From Chloroflexi bacterium UBA4733 (lineage in GTDB: Bacteria; Chloroflexota; UBA4733), in contig DHIZ01000021.1 of NCBI GenBank assembly GCA_002404055.1, positions 1-9,971 of the forward strand: 9,971 nt of DNA, read 5' to 3'. How positions within the stretch are numbered: position 1 is the first letter of the stretch; each line of letters starts with the position of its first letter. Shown here piece after piece: positions 1-5,225 of this stretch. Position numbers and translations under genes: made by a program. The notes under the pieces are model-generated. The model did no database searches. It was not told the origin of the DNA and saw only the letters and a program-made list of their open reading frames with translations.

Positions 1-2
1 CA

Positions 3-836
3 CACTGCGAAATCCAGACTAAGGGCGCGGTGGGCGAAAGCACCGCCGCCATCATCGGCGCGACCCTGCTGAATCTGGTGGGCCTGCACGTGGCCGCGCA
101 AGCCAAGATGCCACCGGGGCGCCGCCGGCGCATCTGCGTCATGGTCGATGAATTCCACACCATGCCGGGCGCCGACTACGAGAGCTATCTGGCCGAGCTC
201 AGTAAGGTCGGCGCCAACCTGATCCTGGCGACGCAGACGCTGGCGCGCCTCGACGCCCTCGACGAGGGACAGGCGCGGGCCCTGCGCGCGACCCTGTTCG
301 CCAACCTGGACGGCCTCTTCGCCTTCCACTGCAGCGCCGACGACGCGAAGTATCTCGTCCCCGAGTTAGGCGACGAGTTGGAGGTGACCGACCTGGTCGC
401 CCTGGGTGAATACCGCTGTTATGCCCGGCTCACCGTCAACCGGGAACGCTTGCCGGTCTGCTCGATCCAGCTTGACCCGCCGCCAGCGACTGATGCAGCC
501 CTGGCTGCGCGTCTCACCCAGCAGTCCGCGCAGCGCTACGGCCGACCGCGCGCGGCAGTTGAAGCCGAGCAGGCCTCAGCGCTGACGCGGATTGGGGAGA
601 GCCACCGGCAGGTCTTTGGGCAGGTCGGACGGGTCAAGGCGGACGTCCCTGCGGAGCCACCGGAGCCACCGACGCGTGATGACAACAAGACCACAAAACG
701 CCAGCCGCGCAACGCGCACCATGTAGCCAAGGGCGCCCAGCCAAGCTTGCTCGAGATCCCGAGTGACGCTGACTCCCCGCACGTGACGGCAGCCAGTACG
801 GAATCAGCACTATCGGAAAAGGAACAGGCGCAATGA
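3..836 (+). CDS. VirD4/TraG-like conjugative coupling ATPase, C-terminal part (5' end outside window)
   Basis: The frame is open from the first bases of the window, so the N-terminus, including Walker A, lies upstream. A hydrophobic run ending in an acidic pair (VMVDEF, nt 138-155) is a Walker B motif. It is followed by a sensor-like LILATQT segment (about nt 220-240) and a stretch around LFANLDGLFAFHCSADDAKY, typical of the C-terminal ATPase lobe of type IV secretion coupling proteins (TraG/TraD/VirD4, 'TraM recognition' region). Such hexameric ATPases sit at the inner membrane and feed relaxosome DNA into the conjugation channel. The last roughly 100 residues are charged, proline-rich and probably disordered. 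The next confident gene downstream encodes a Replic_Relax protein, which fits a conjugative element or integrated plasmid. An alternative is another HerA/FtsK-type ATPase. The exact subfamily cannot be set without the N-terminus. Confidence 0.75.
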   Translation, partial: HCEIQTKGAVGESTAAIIGATLLNLVGLHVAAQAKMPPGRRRRICVMVDEFHTMPGADYESYLAELSKVGANLILATQTLARLDALDEGQARALRATLFANLDGLFAFHCSADDAKYLVPELGDELEVTDLVALGEYRCYARLTVNRERLPVCSIQLDPPPATDAALAARLTQQSAQRYGRPRAAVEAEQASALTRIGESHRQVFGQVGRVKADVPAEPPEPPTRDDNKTTKRQPRNAHHVAKGAQPSLLEIPSDADSPHVTAASTESALSEKEQAQ

Positions 837-1147
837 TTGCCGTTACCAGAACCAGCCACAGGTTCGATTGGCCAACGCCACGTCCATTCGGCGGCAGCGG
901 CGCCCTGGGAACAACGCGGGGAGAAAGGCGGGGAATTCAGAGTTCCTCGGTCCAACGGTGCGCCCAGTATGGCTGCGCCGCGCTTGCTCTTCAGAGGCGG
1001 GAGCGACAAGCGGGCAGTACTCCAGCTGGCGGGAACGCCGGCCCCACTCTTATCTTTAACTTCCTCTCTCCGATCCTTGCAATCCCAGGTGTTCTTGTGT
1101 CGAGACGAGCACCAGTATGGACCGGTCATTCCGAGAGGAGGTCGTAG
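833..1147 (+). CDS. Doubtful small ORF bridging the ATPase and Replic_Relax genes
   Basis: A 104-codon frame starts with an ATG that overlaps the ATPase stop (ATGA). It has a purine-rich AAAAGGA 9 nt upstream. Its TAG shares one base with the GTG that probably starts the next gene (TAGTG). This geometry is typical of translational coupling. The encoded sequence, however, looks random: it is rich in Arg, Ser and Gly, uses many AGA/AGG/CGA codons unlike the neighbours, and shows no recognisable domain. It could be a leader read only to couple the two genes, a decayed gene, or chance. Otherwise the 310-bp gap (837-1146) holds nothing I can name: no tRNA fold, no convincing promoter and no strong terminator. 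Confidence 0.2.
   Translation: MIAVTRTSHRFDWPTPRPFGGSGALGTTRGERRGIQSSSVQRCAQYGCAALALQRRERQAGSTPAGGNAGPTLIFNFLSPILAIPGVLVSRRAPVWTGHSERRS
1134..1141 (+). promoter_or_regulatory. Strong ribosome binding site deciding the Replic_Relax start
   Basis: AGAGGAGG closely matches the anti-Shine-Dalgarno sequence. It lies 5 nt before GTG 1147 and 8 nt before GTG 1150. It falls inside the frame that would begin at ATG 1117, so the shorter protein is preferred. Confidence 0.65.
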
Positions 1148-2088
1148 TGGTGTCCAGGGACTTGACGACGATTCAACCACTGCGCGACCACATGGTTCGC
1201 CGGCTTCCCAGCGCCAAGGAGTTGGCCGCTCGCAAGCCTCTCGTCCTCACTGCTCGGGATGACGCTATCCTGGAAGCCATCGCTACCCACGGGATCCTGA
1301 CGACTGAGCCGATCGAGCTGGCCTTCTTCCCGACACCGCCGGAAGTCCACGCCCAGCGTGGCGCTCCCTGCTCCCGCGCCTACCAGCGGCTGCGGGAGCT
1401 CTGGCTGTGGCGCTTCGTCGAGCGGATCGAACTACGCGTGGCTCGGGCACTCGGTGGCCGCCGAGCCTTCCTCTACACCCTCGCTGAACGCGGCCAGACG
1501 TATCTCGCCGGGCAACTGGCATCGACGGCGACGCTGCCCGACCCGCGCCGGCTGGATCGCCTGGATGATCGCTTTCTCGAGCACGATCTGCGCATCGGAA
1601 CCCTCTGGGCGCATATGCAGGCGCTGGTCCGGCAGGAACAGTTTCGCGCCTGCCATTGGGTACCGGAGCGCGACTTGCACGCGCAGAGCATCAAGGTAAT
1701 GGATCCGCTGACGAACCGGCCCATTGCCGTGCTGCCCGACGGCTATGTCGAACTGGAACGTCTCGACGGCAGCGTCTGGAGTGCGATGGTGGAGATCGAC
1801 ATGGCCACGCTCACCCTCGGCCAGTTCCGCCGGAAGCTGCGCGCCTTCGAGACCTACGTCACCGGCGGCTTCTTCCAGCAAGACTGGCAGCGGGACCAGT
1901 GTTGCTTTCTTATCCTGACCACGTCGTGGAAACGGCTGAAAAACCTCTGGAAGGCTGGCCGTCAGGAGGTGCCCCCTACCGAATGGCGAAACTACTGGTT
2001 CGCGACGTATGGTGCGCTCTCACCGGAGCACTTTGATGACAGCGACTTCTGGTTGACCTTGGATGGGGAGTACATCGGGCTGTGCTGA
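1147..2088 (+). CDS. Replication-relaxation (Replic_Relax) family protein
   Basis: About 313 residues, resembling the Replic_Relax family (PF13814) found on plasmids and conjugative elements. The N-terminal third reads as a winged helix: TARDDAILEAIATHG, then SRAYQRLRELWLWRFVER and a wing ending FLYTLAERGQTYLAG. It is followed by a DRLDDRFLEHDLRI segment and a C-terminal alpha/beta part with PDGYVEL and MVEIDM strands, as in the family. The role is presumed to be DNA binding in plasmid replication or transfer. An in-frame ATG lies at 1117, but a strong AGAGGAGG (1134-1141) lies inside that longer frame. It is 5 nt before GTG 1147 and 8 nt before GTG 1150, so I place the start there. The gene follows a conjugation ATPase in the same direction, supporting a mobile-element origin. 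The stop is followed by repeat-rich DNA and a convergent gene. Confidence 0.75.
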   Translation: MVSRDLTTIQPLRDHMVRRLPSAKELAARKPLVLTARDDAILEAIATHGILTTEPIELAFFPTPPEVHAQRGAPCSRAYQRLRELWLWRFVERIELRVARALGGRRAFLYTLAERGQTYLAGQLASTATLPDPRRLDRLDDRFLEHDLRIGTLWAHMQALVRQEQFRACHWVPERDLHAQSIKVMDPLTNRPIAVLPDGYVELERLDGSVWSAMVEIDMATLTLGQFRRKLRAFETYVTGGFFQQDWQRDQCCFLILTTSWKRLKNLWKAGRQEVPPTEWRNYWFATYGALSPEHFDDSDFWLTLDGEYIGLC

Positions 2089-2094
2089 GCGATG

Positions 2095-2156
2095 CTGGCC
2101 GGCTCTTACGTAGAGGTACCGGCCGGTTAGTAGTGCAACGAGACTTTGCCGGCCAG
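2095..2156. repeat. GGCCGG-rich inverted repeats after the Replic_Relax gene
   Basis: CTGGCCGGC (2095-2103) is matched in reverse complement by GCCGGCCAG (2148-2156). Between them lies a perfect 10-bp palindrome, ACCGGCCGGT (2118-2127). These sit directly after the Replic_Relax stop codon. They could fold as a transcription end structure without a T tract, or be protein-binding or recombination sites of the mobile element. The sequence shows the symmetry only; the function is inferred. Confidence 0.5.
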
Positions 2157-2271
2157 AGGTGGCGAACGCACCTGCTACGAGACTACGGGGCTCCCGCCAA
2201 GGCGCAAGAACCAGTGCAGCACGCCAACCGCTGCCGTCGCAACCTCTGCTTGAAGTCTCGTTGCGGTACTA
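2128..2271. repeat. Imperfect 19-nt inverted repeat pair flanking about 106 bp between convergent genes
   Basis: The left arm 2128-2146 and the right arm 2253-2271 are reverse complements at 17 of 19 positions, including a perfect 12-nt core (GCAACGAGACTT / AAGTCTCGTTGC). A third, related copy, GCTACGAGACT, lies at 2174-2184 in the same orientation as the left arm. The right arm ends on the last base of the convergent zinc-ribbon gene's stop codon. Possible readings are the ends of a small non-autonomous element, a remnant of a transposon or element boundary, or a long-range hairpin between convergent genes. No target-site duplication was noticed and no coding region is evident inside. Confidence 0.5.
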
Positions 2272-2502
2272 CTCCGTATCCCCCTTCCTTTCCAGGGCAG
2301 GGGGCGCGGGATGGTTCCCCCGGAAGGCCGGGCCGTGCGGCACCTTGACGCTGTAGCCCTCGTTGGAGGCGAAGACCGACGGCACTTTCGTTACCTCCGC
2401 CCCGCAGGTGGGGCACGTCCCCAGCGCAGCGGACTCCCGGAACGACCGCAGCACCTCGAACTCCTTGCGGCAGTTGGCGCAGTAGTACTCATAGATCGGC
2501 AT
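2269..2502 (-). CDS. FmdB-family zinc-ribbon protein
   Basis: A 77-residue protein starting MPIYEYYCANCRKEFEVL and followed by a second knuckle CPTCGAEV. This is the FmdB/CxxC-CxxC regulatory-type zinc-ribbon signature: MPxYEYxCxxCxxxFE near the N-terminus and CPxCG about 20 residues later, giving four cysteines to bind one zinc. Family members are small cytosolic proteins; one was linked to regulation of formamidase, but the role of most is unknown. The length is normal and the C-terminal tail is disordered. The start is supported by GAGAGGAG, 6 nt before the ATG on the minus strand. It is a stand-alone gene, convergent with the Replic_Relax gene, and its stop codon lies within the right arm of the inverted repeat. 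Confidence 0.85.
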   Translation of the reverse strand: MPIYEYYCANCRKEFEVLRSFRESAALGTCPTCGAEVTKVPSVFASNEGYSVKVPHGPAFRGNHPAPPALERKGDTE

Positions 2503-2608
2503 CTGCTACTCCTCTCTCCGGCTCCGTAAGGGGGCGCCACGCCACGGCTGGCATCTACATGGTCCGCCGGTGTGTGGGCATGTGGGTTTCATCATGGCTT
2601 GAGTATAG

Positions 2609-2722
2609 GACGTGCGTGTCTCCGCCAGGTTCTACAGCGAGATCGTCGACCTCACCCCCTACTTCTACGATCCCGATGGCAACCTCGTGGAGTTCTGGAG
2701 TCCCGATCCCAGCGAGCCGTAA
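2609..2722 (+). pseudogene. VOC/glyoxalase-family remnant with internal deletion
   Basis: This short open stretch follows an in-frame TAG (2606-2608), has no start codon and ends at TAA 2720-2722. It translates as two recognisable VOC pieces joined together. SARFYSEIVDL resembles the first helix region of glyoxalase/bleomycin-resistance-type proteins (ARFYxxVLGL). PYFYDPDGNLVEFWSP matches their C-terminal strand (YFxDPDGNLIEFW). In intact VOC proteins these motifs are normally some 70-90 residues apart, so I infer that the middle was deleted and the upstream end lost. The final D-P-D-G-N motif is clear by eye; the N-terminal half of the match is weaker. The surrounding 2503-2811 stretch holds no intact gene. 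Confidence 0.6.
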
Positions 2723-2776
2723 GGGTGTCCCGTCAGGGGTGAAAAGACCCGCTGAAGGTGCTGGTACGATGCTTCT

Positions 2777-2792
2777 GATAAGGTCACTTATC
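2777..2792. promoter_or_regulatory. GATAAG-N4-CTTATC palindrome, candidate operator
   Basis: Perfect 6-bp inverted arms with a 4-nt centre, in an otherwise GC-rich gap, 19 nt before the ATG of the metallopeptidase-like remnant. The AT-rich symmetric form suits a repressor site or a short hairpin. No partner regulator can be named. Confidence 0.3.
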
Positions 2793-2811
2793 GGCAAAAC
2801 AGGACCAGGAG

Positions 2812-3110
2812 ATGCGGTTGATCACCAGACCGGAAGGCGAGCAGGGACCGCTCGAAGTGGCCTATCACGAAAGCGGCCACGTCGTCATGAACTTCCGCTA
2901 CGGCCACCCCATCAGGCGACTGGTCGATTATGGGAAGTTGATCGATGGTTGTTGCACATGCCACAGGACTTTGCACAGCAAGATCGCTCAGCCGCAGGTG
3001 CTGCGACTTGACGGCGCAATTGCCCGAGGCTGGATTGCGCTCGCCTGGCGGCGGCAAGTGAGGATGACATGGCCCAAGCACGACGTTGGCGCTCACCGCC
3101 GAGTACGTTG
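2812..3110 (+). pseudogene. Degenerate M41-like HExxH metallopeptidase fragment
   Basis: The frame from ATG 2812 encodes, near residues 16-34, VAYHESGHVVMNFRYG. This matches the zinc helix of peptidase M41-like proteins (AYHEAGHAVVAxxxG) with an intact HESGH (nt 2866-2880). After about residue 38 the sequence becomes Cys/Arg/His-rich and unlike the family. In another frame, after a TGA at 3009-3011, a stretch LAAASEDDMAQARRW (about 3045-3090) resembles the later part of small M41-like proteins. That would imply at least one frameshift, but this second match is weaker. The proper C-terminal domain is absent. The plus-frame ORF runs on to 3204 but overlaps the acyltransferase gene, so I treat it as decayed. 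The HExxH match is solid; the frameshift model is inference. Confidence 0.5.
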
Positions 3111-3779
3111 CGCACGGCGGTGGCGGGGGAGTTGCTCTATCAGGCTATCCGCCTGTTCTCGGCCACGACCGACTTTCGAAGCGAAGGAGACGACGCCGTC
3201 CTGACCTGGAAGCAACGTGGTCGGCCCCTGGTGTTCCTAGGCTGGCACGGGAACGATGCCGTAAATCTGGCAGCCTATCGTCTCACCTTCGGCCAGCATG
3301 CACGTGGGGCGATCATGGTCGTGGATACGCCGGGGGGGCACATCGTTCGCCACGTTGGACGAGGCCTGGGACTGCGTGTCGAGCTCTTAGGGCCAGATCC
3401 GCAGTCGCCGCAGTGGCGGCGAGGGGTCGTGGAAATGATACGACTGATTCGCCAGGGCTACGACACGATGCTCGCTGTGGATGGACCTCGCGGACCAGCG
3501 CACAGCGTGAAACTGGGCCCGCTCGTGCTCGCCCAGCGGGCCGGCGCGGGCCTGGTTCCTTGCGCTACCGCCAGTTCACGAGCAGTGCGGCTGAAATGGC
3601 GCTGGGACAACCACATTGTGCCCTTCCCGTTCTGCCAGACGGTTGCGCACTTTGGGTCAATCATTGACACACGGCCTGCATCCGGGAAGGTCCCCAGCGT
3701 CGAGGAATTGCAGATCCGTGTCGCTCAAGCTTTAGCCGTCGGTGACCGCCGGGCGGCCGAACTCTGTCATGCACGATAG
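3069..3779 (+). CDS. DUF374-type lysophospholipid acyltransferase family protein
   Basis: 236 residues resembling the DUF374 branch of the LPLAT/PlsC acyltransferases, which transfer acyl groups to membrane (lyso)lipids or lipid A-like acceptors at the cytoplasmic membrane face. Visible landmarks are an N-terminal helix (residues 20-35), FLGWHGN (57-62) carrying the active-site-region His60, the highly typical DGPRGP (138-143) followed by VKLGPLVLAQRAGAGLVPC, and a WRWDNHIVPFPF segment (177-188). The ATG at 3069 has GTGAGGA just upstream. The first roughly 15 residues lie in the putative metallopeptidase remnant, so a later GTG is possible. The gene overlaps the next by 11 nt, suggesting coupled translation. 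Acceptor and donor cannot be read from the sequence. Confidence 0.75.
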   Translation: MAQARRWRSPPSTLRTAVAGELLYQAIRLFSATTDFRSEGDDAVLTWKQRGRPLVFLGWHGNDAVNLAAYRLTFGQHARGAIMVVDTPGGHIVRHVGRGLGLRVELLGPDPQSPQWRRGVVEMIRLIRQGYDTMLAVDGPRGPAHSVKLGPLVLAQRAGAGLVPCATASSRAVRLKWRWDNHIVPFPFCQTVAHFGSIIDTRPASGKVPSVEELQIRVAQALAVGDRRAAELCHAR

Positions 3780-4305
3780 CGCTCGACCCACCGATCAGCT
3801 TGCCGGCTTCCTGGCACGTGTACCCCTTTTTAGTGCGCTGGAAGCGAGCCGGCTCGTGGCGCTTGGACACACCAGTTCGCAAGCCACGATCGCCGCCGGC
3901 GACTGCCTCTTCCGCCGAGGCGACCAGGGCGACGCGCTTTACGTCGTCAAGTCCGGTCTCATGGAGGCGCTCATCAACGAAGCAGGGCAGTCCACGCGGA
4001 TCGTCGCGACCTTCGGACCGGGGGAGTTCTTTGGCGAGGTAGCGCTCTTGCTCGGCGAGCCCCGCTCGGCCACGGTGCAGGCCCGCGTCGATAGCTGCCT
4101 CATTGTTCTTGCCCGGTCGGACTTCGAGGCGCTTCTCTGGGAGAATCCCCAGATCGCGCTCAGTATTCACCGTGCGCTTAGCCGGCGTCTGTTGGACACG
4201 GGGTCCCGACATTTTTCCGGGAAATTCCACGCTAAGCCATTCCGACCTGAGGGGATAGGCGCACCAGCGGCTGGCGTCGTGGCGGGCGCTACGGGTAGGC
4301 GTTGA
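3769..4305 (+). CDS. Cyclic-nucleotide-binding (CRP-like) domain protein, probably 3'-truncated
   Basis: 178 residues from ATG 3769, overlapping the acyltransferase stop by 11 nt (a GTG at 3742 is less likely). Residues 11-135 form a cNMP-binding beta-roll: LxxVPLFSAL at the front, GDQGDALYVVKSGLMEA, then the phosphate-binding cassette FGEVALLLGEPRSATV (88-103) with the key Glu90 and Arg99 of cAMP-binding CRP proteins. A helix continues to about residue 148. There is no helix-turn-helix, so it is not a complete CRP-type regulator. From roughly residue 148 (nt 4210) the sequence changes to a Gly/Ala/Arg-rich tail with no family likeness, entering DNA downstream of a recombinase remnant. I infer that the original 3' end was lost by recombination. 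Native proteins of this kind can be sensor modules fused to other domains. Confidence 0.75.
   Translation: MHDSARPTDQLAGFLARVPLFSALEASRLVALGHTSSQATIAAGDCLFRRGDQGDALYVVKSGLMEALINEAGQSTRIVATFGPGEFFGEVALLLGEPRSATVQARVDSCLIVLARSDFEALLWENPQIALSIHRALSRRLLDTGSRHFSGKFHAKPFRPEGIGAPAAGVVAGATGRR
4211..4226. repeat. AT-rich dyad TTTCC-G-GGAAA at the break of the cNMP gene
   Basis: TTTCC (4214-4218) and GGAAA (4220-4224) are reverse complements around a single G, in a 16-bp AT-rich island in GC-rich DNA. The dyad falls where the cNMP-domain protein stops looking like its family, about 60 bp beyond the stop codon of the recombinase remnant. It could be a relic of a recombinase core site; chance is possible. 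Confidence 0.25.
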
Positions 4306-4486
4306 GCGCCAATGCTTCCACCCGCGCCGCCAACTGCTCGGCGGCGGGCTGGCCGTCGATGCGCGTGGTGTCGAGTGAACGGCGCCCTAATAGTGGCGCC
4401 AGCCCGATCAGGTCGCCGGGCTGTTCCCGCAGGTAGAACCACGCAAAGGTGTGGCGCAATGTGTGGGCGCTGGTCGTGCGAGGCAC
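4289..4486 (-). pseudogene. Tyrosine recombinase (phage-type integrase) C-terminal remnant with mutated catalytic residues
   Basis: 65 residues from GTG 4486, preceded in frame by a TGA (4493-4495). SAHTLRHTFA is box II of the tyrosine recombinase catalytic domain (HxLRH). LAPLLGRRSLDTTRID aligns with LGHxSLDTTRIY, and the end EQLAARVEALALNAY is typical of integrase C-termini. The His of the LGH motif is Arg (codon 4382-4384), and the nucleophilic Tyr, nine residues on, is Asp (codon 4355-4357). Each is a single-base change from His or Tyr codons. The N-terminal DNA-binding and core regions are missing; upstream DNA instead reads as a phosphotransferase piece on the other strand. The fragment cannot be an active recombinase. 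It overlaps the tail of the cNMP gene by 17 bp. Confidence 0.75.
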
Positions 4487-4644
4487 GAGCCGTCATGCTC
4501 TTCCCGTTCGCGGACGGCGCCAAGCCGCAGACGCCTTCCGTGCAGTTGTACCACGACGTCGGCCAGGCGCTGGCGCAGTTCCATCAGGCTTCGGATAACT
4601 TCCGCTTCCCCCACCCGCGCCGTGCGCTCGACCCGCTCGGCGCG
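4480..4644 (+). pseudogene. APH-family phosphotransferase internal fragment
   Basis: One plus frame reads AVMLFPFADGAKPQTPS, then LYHDVGQALAQFHQASDNF and PRRALDPLGALDQ. This follows the small-to-large-lobe linker of aminoglycoside phosphotransferase/homoserine kinase-like enzymes (LFxFxxGxxP ... LGxxLAxLHxAS). The catalytic HGDxxxxN and DFD motifs, which would come later, are absent: after about 4644 the frame turns to low-complexity Pro/Arg. The left junction abuts the recombinase remnant at about 4480. I see no start or stop that belongs to it. The family match is by eye and moderate. On the minus strand, frames across the same bases are open too but look like shadows. Confidence 0.5.
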
Positions 4645-4996
4645 CTTGACCAGGCGCCTCCAGCGCGGACAGATGCGACTCCTGCACCTGGAACTCGGTC
4701 GCTTCCGGCAAGTCCAGCGCTGCGAAGATCGCCGCCACGCCGGACGTGTCGCCAGAGGGGATGAGCATCGTGAAGGCCGGATGGCGGAGCACCAGGCAGA
4801 CTGCCGACGGCGGCGCATCGCCCCGGTGGGCGACGGCATACTGACTGTCTGTGCGGAAGGGCGGCGCCAGATCGGCGATGGCGAAACAGTTCCAGACCCG
4901 GTCCTGCGCCAGCACGCGGTACGCCACGTTATCGGGCACATCGACCGTCACCTCCCAGTGATCGGGCCTCATTGCTCCGAGTTTGTGCACTTCCAT
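4493..4996 (-). pseudogene. GNAT-like acetyltransferase, N-terminal half joined to foreign 3' sequence
   Basis: The ATG at 4996 has GAGG and AGGAG just upstream on the minus strand. Residues 20-113 read VPDNVAYRVLAQDRVWNCFAI with ADLAPPF, a short loop, AVCLVLRHPAFTMLIPSGD and FQVQESHLSALE. This resembles the N-terminal domain of two-part GNAT-like proteins common in Chloroflexota and actinobacteria (D..L..Y..gDLdpp...). From about residue 114 (nt about 4657) it becomes Arg/Gly/Pro-rich and lies antisense to the phosphotransferase fragment. The acetyl-CoA-binding half is therefore missing and the stop at 4493 is fortuitous. The gene follows the unknown protein at 5037-5867 by about 40 nt in the same direction, so the two were probably co-transcribed. 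An alternative start is the ATG eight codons later. Confidence 0.5.
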
Positions 4997-5036
4997 CGCT
5001 CCTACCTCATCTTGCGCGTGCCCCACTGTCCATCCC

Positions 5037-5225
5037 TCACCAGCCGGGCGGGTTCCGTTCGGCGGCGAGAAACTCGCGCAACAGTCTCGGCACCGGCTCG
5101 TCGTCATCGGCGCTCGGCGGCTCGCCGAGCCCGGCGAGGACCTGCTGCCACGTCAAAGCATTGCTGACCATGCCGACCTGGTGGGCAAGGCGCAGGGCCG
5201 CGAGCAGGGCGGTGCCGGTCCGGCG
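5037..5225 (-). pseudogene. In-frame continuation of the upstream unknown protein beyond a TGA
   Basis: Directly after the TGA (5226-5228) of the upstream gene the same frame stays open for 62 codons. It encodes a well-behaved sequence: TALLAALRLAHQVGMVSNAL, a TWQQVLAGLGEPP segment, an acidic linker, then LLREFLAAERNPPGW and TGA 5037-5039. Codon choice matches the neighbouring genes. There is no good start for an independent gene: the internal ATG has no Shine-Dalgarno. The simplest reading is that one longer protein (about 276 residues) was interrupted by a nonsense mutation. Readthrough of TGA followed by C, or a sequencing error, are alternatives. Confidence 0.5.

Noticed and set aside
860..872. 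GGTTCGATTGG resembling a tRNA T-loop
   Set aside because: The preceding 70 nt give no acceptor, D-arm or anticodon fold.
1117..1146. Upstream ATG start for the Replic_Relax gene
   Set aside because: A strong AGAGGAGG lies inside this extension and points to GTG 1147 or 1150; the added residues look like translated ribosome site.
536..1180. Long minus-strand open frame opposite the ATPase gene and the gap
   Set aside because: Ser/Pro/Arg-rich shadow of the GC-rich plus strand with no domain or ribosome site.
1432..1881. Minus-strand frame of 149 codons opposite the Replic_Relax gene
   Set aside because: Antisense shadow; the plus frame has a clear family match, ribosome site and normal composition.
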